Assembly (NCBI GenBank): GCA_900544885.1
Contig: UQWU01000069.1
Span: forward strand, 1 to 5,985
Direction: 5' to 3'
Length of the DNA stretch: 5,985 bases
DNA from: an uncultured Phascolarctobacterium sp.
GTDB taxonomy: Bacteria; Bacillota; Negativicutes; Acidaminococcales; Acidaminococcaceae
The notes beneath the pieces were generated by a model. The model saw only the letters and a list, made by a program, of their open reading frames with translations, made no database searches and had not been told where the DNA came from. Shown one piece after another: positions 5,936 through 5,985 of this stretch. Position 1 is the first letter of the stretch. Each line of letters opens with the position of its first letter. The translations under genes and the position numbers were made by a program.

Positions 5936-5985
5936 AATGGAGGCTCCCCGGCGCCCAACCAGTTAATTGCAAAACAAATCAGCAT
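5896..5985 (-). other. GC-rich edge patch with a possible partial convergent coding end
   Basis: Bases 5939-5960 contain 18 G or C of 22, against surroundings near one quarter GC. On the - strand a frame open at the window edge runs 29 codons to a TAA (complement at 5896-5898) and includes NWLGAGEPPFTIDL. On the + strand a frame from 5903 is also open to the edge and includes VNGGSPAPNQLIAK. Neither is recognisable and no SD settles the strand. This could be the tail of a convergent gene, an end of an insertion element, or the start of a structured RNA continuing past the window. Confidence 0.25.

Overview
The window looks like ordinary chromosomal DNA of a low-GC Bacillota-type bacterium. 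Intergenic DNA is very AT-rich, Shine-Dalgarno (SD) sequences are of the AGGAG type, -10 boxes are TATAAT, and genes end in U-tailed intrinsic terminators. A Negativicutes-like gut anaerobe (for example near Phascolarctobacterium or Acidaminococcus) would fit, but that is a guess from overall character, not something the sequence proves.

Layout, all on the + strand: a terminator at the left edge (15-55) closes an off-window gene. A promoter (106-134) then drives a compact three-gene potassium-uptake operon: trkA (209-1552), a first trkH (1558-3015) and a second trkH (3034-4491). The gaps are 5 and 18 bases, and an intrinsic terminator follows at 4522-4559. A separate AT-rich leader (about 4560-4738) precedes an L-2-hydroxyacid dehydrogenase of the lactate/L-2-hydroxyisocaproate dehydrogenase group (4739-5695), which has its own terminator at 5745-5786. 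The last 200 bases hold no confident gene. They carry several inverted repeats and, at the right edge, an abrupt GC-rich patch that may belong to an element or gene beyond the window.

How the genes work together: TrkA is a cytoplasmic double-RCK protein that binds nucleotide and gates TrkH, the membrane K+ channel subunit. Here one TrkA is made with two different full-length TrkH proteins. They align by eye without a gap over all 485 residues at about 39% identity, and both keep all four selectivity-filter glycines. The arrangement suggests two channel isoforms, or a heterodimer, sharing one gating ring. The dehydrogenase is a separate transcription unit that would reduce a 2-oxo acid with NADH during fermentation.

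The least ordinary sequence feature is the dehydrogenase leader. The only strong SD sequence (4688-4697) lies about 40 bases from the start codon. A predicted hairpin (4698-4729) would loop out the intervening bases and put that SD 9 bases from the ATG. An 18-codon reading frame overlapping the start as ATGA covers the same bases. No CRISPR array, RNA gene or complete mobile element was recognised.
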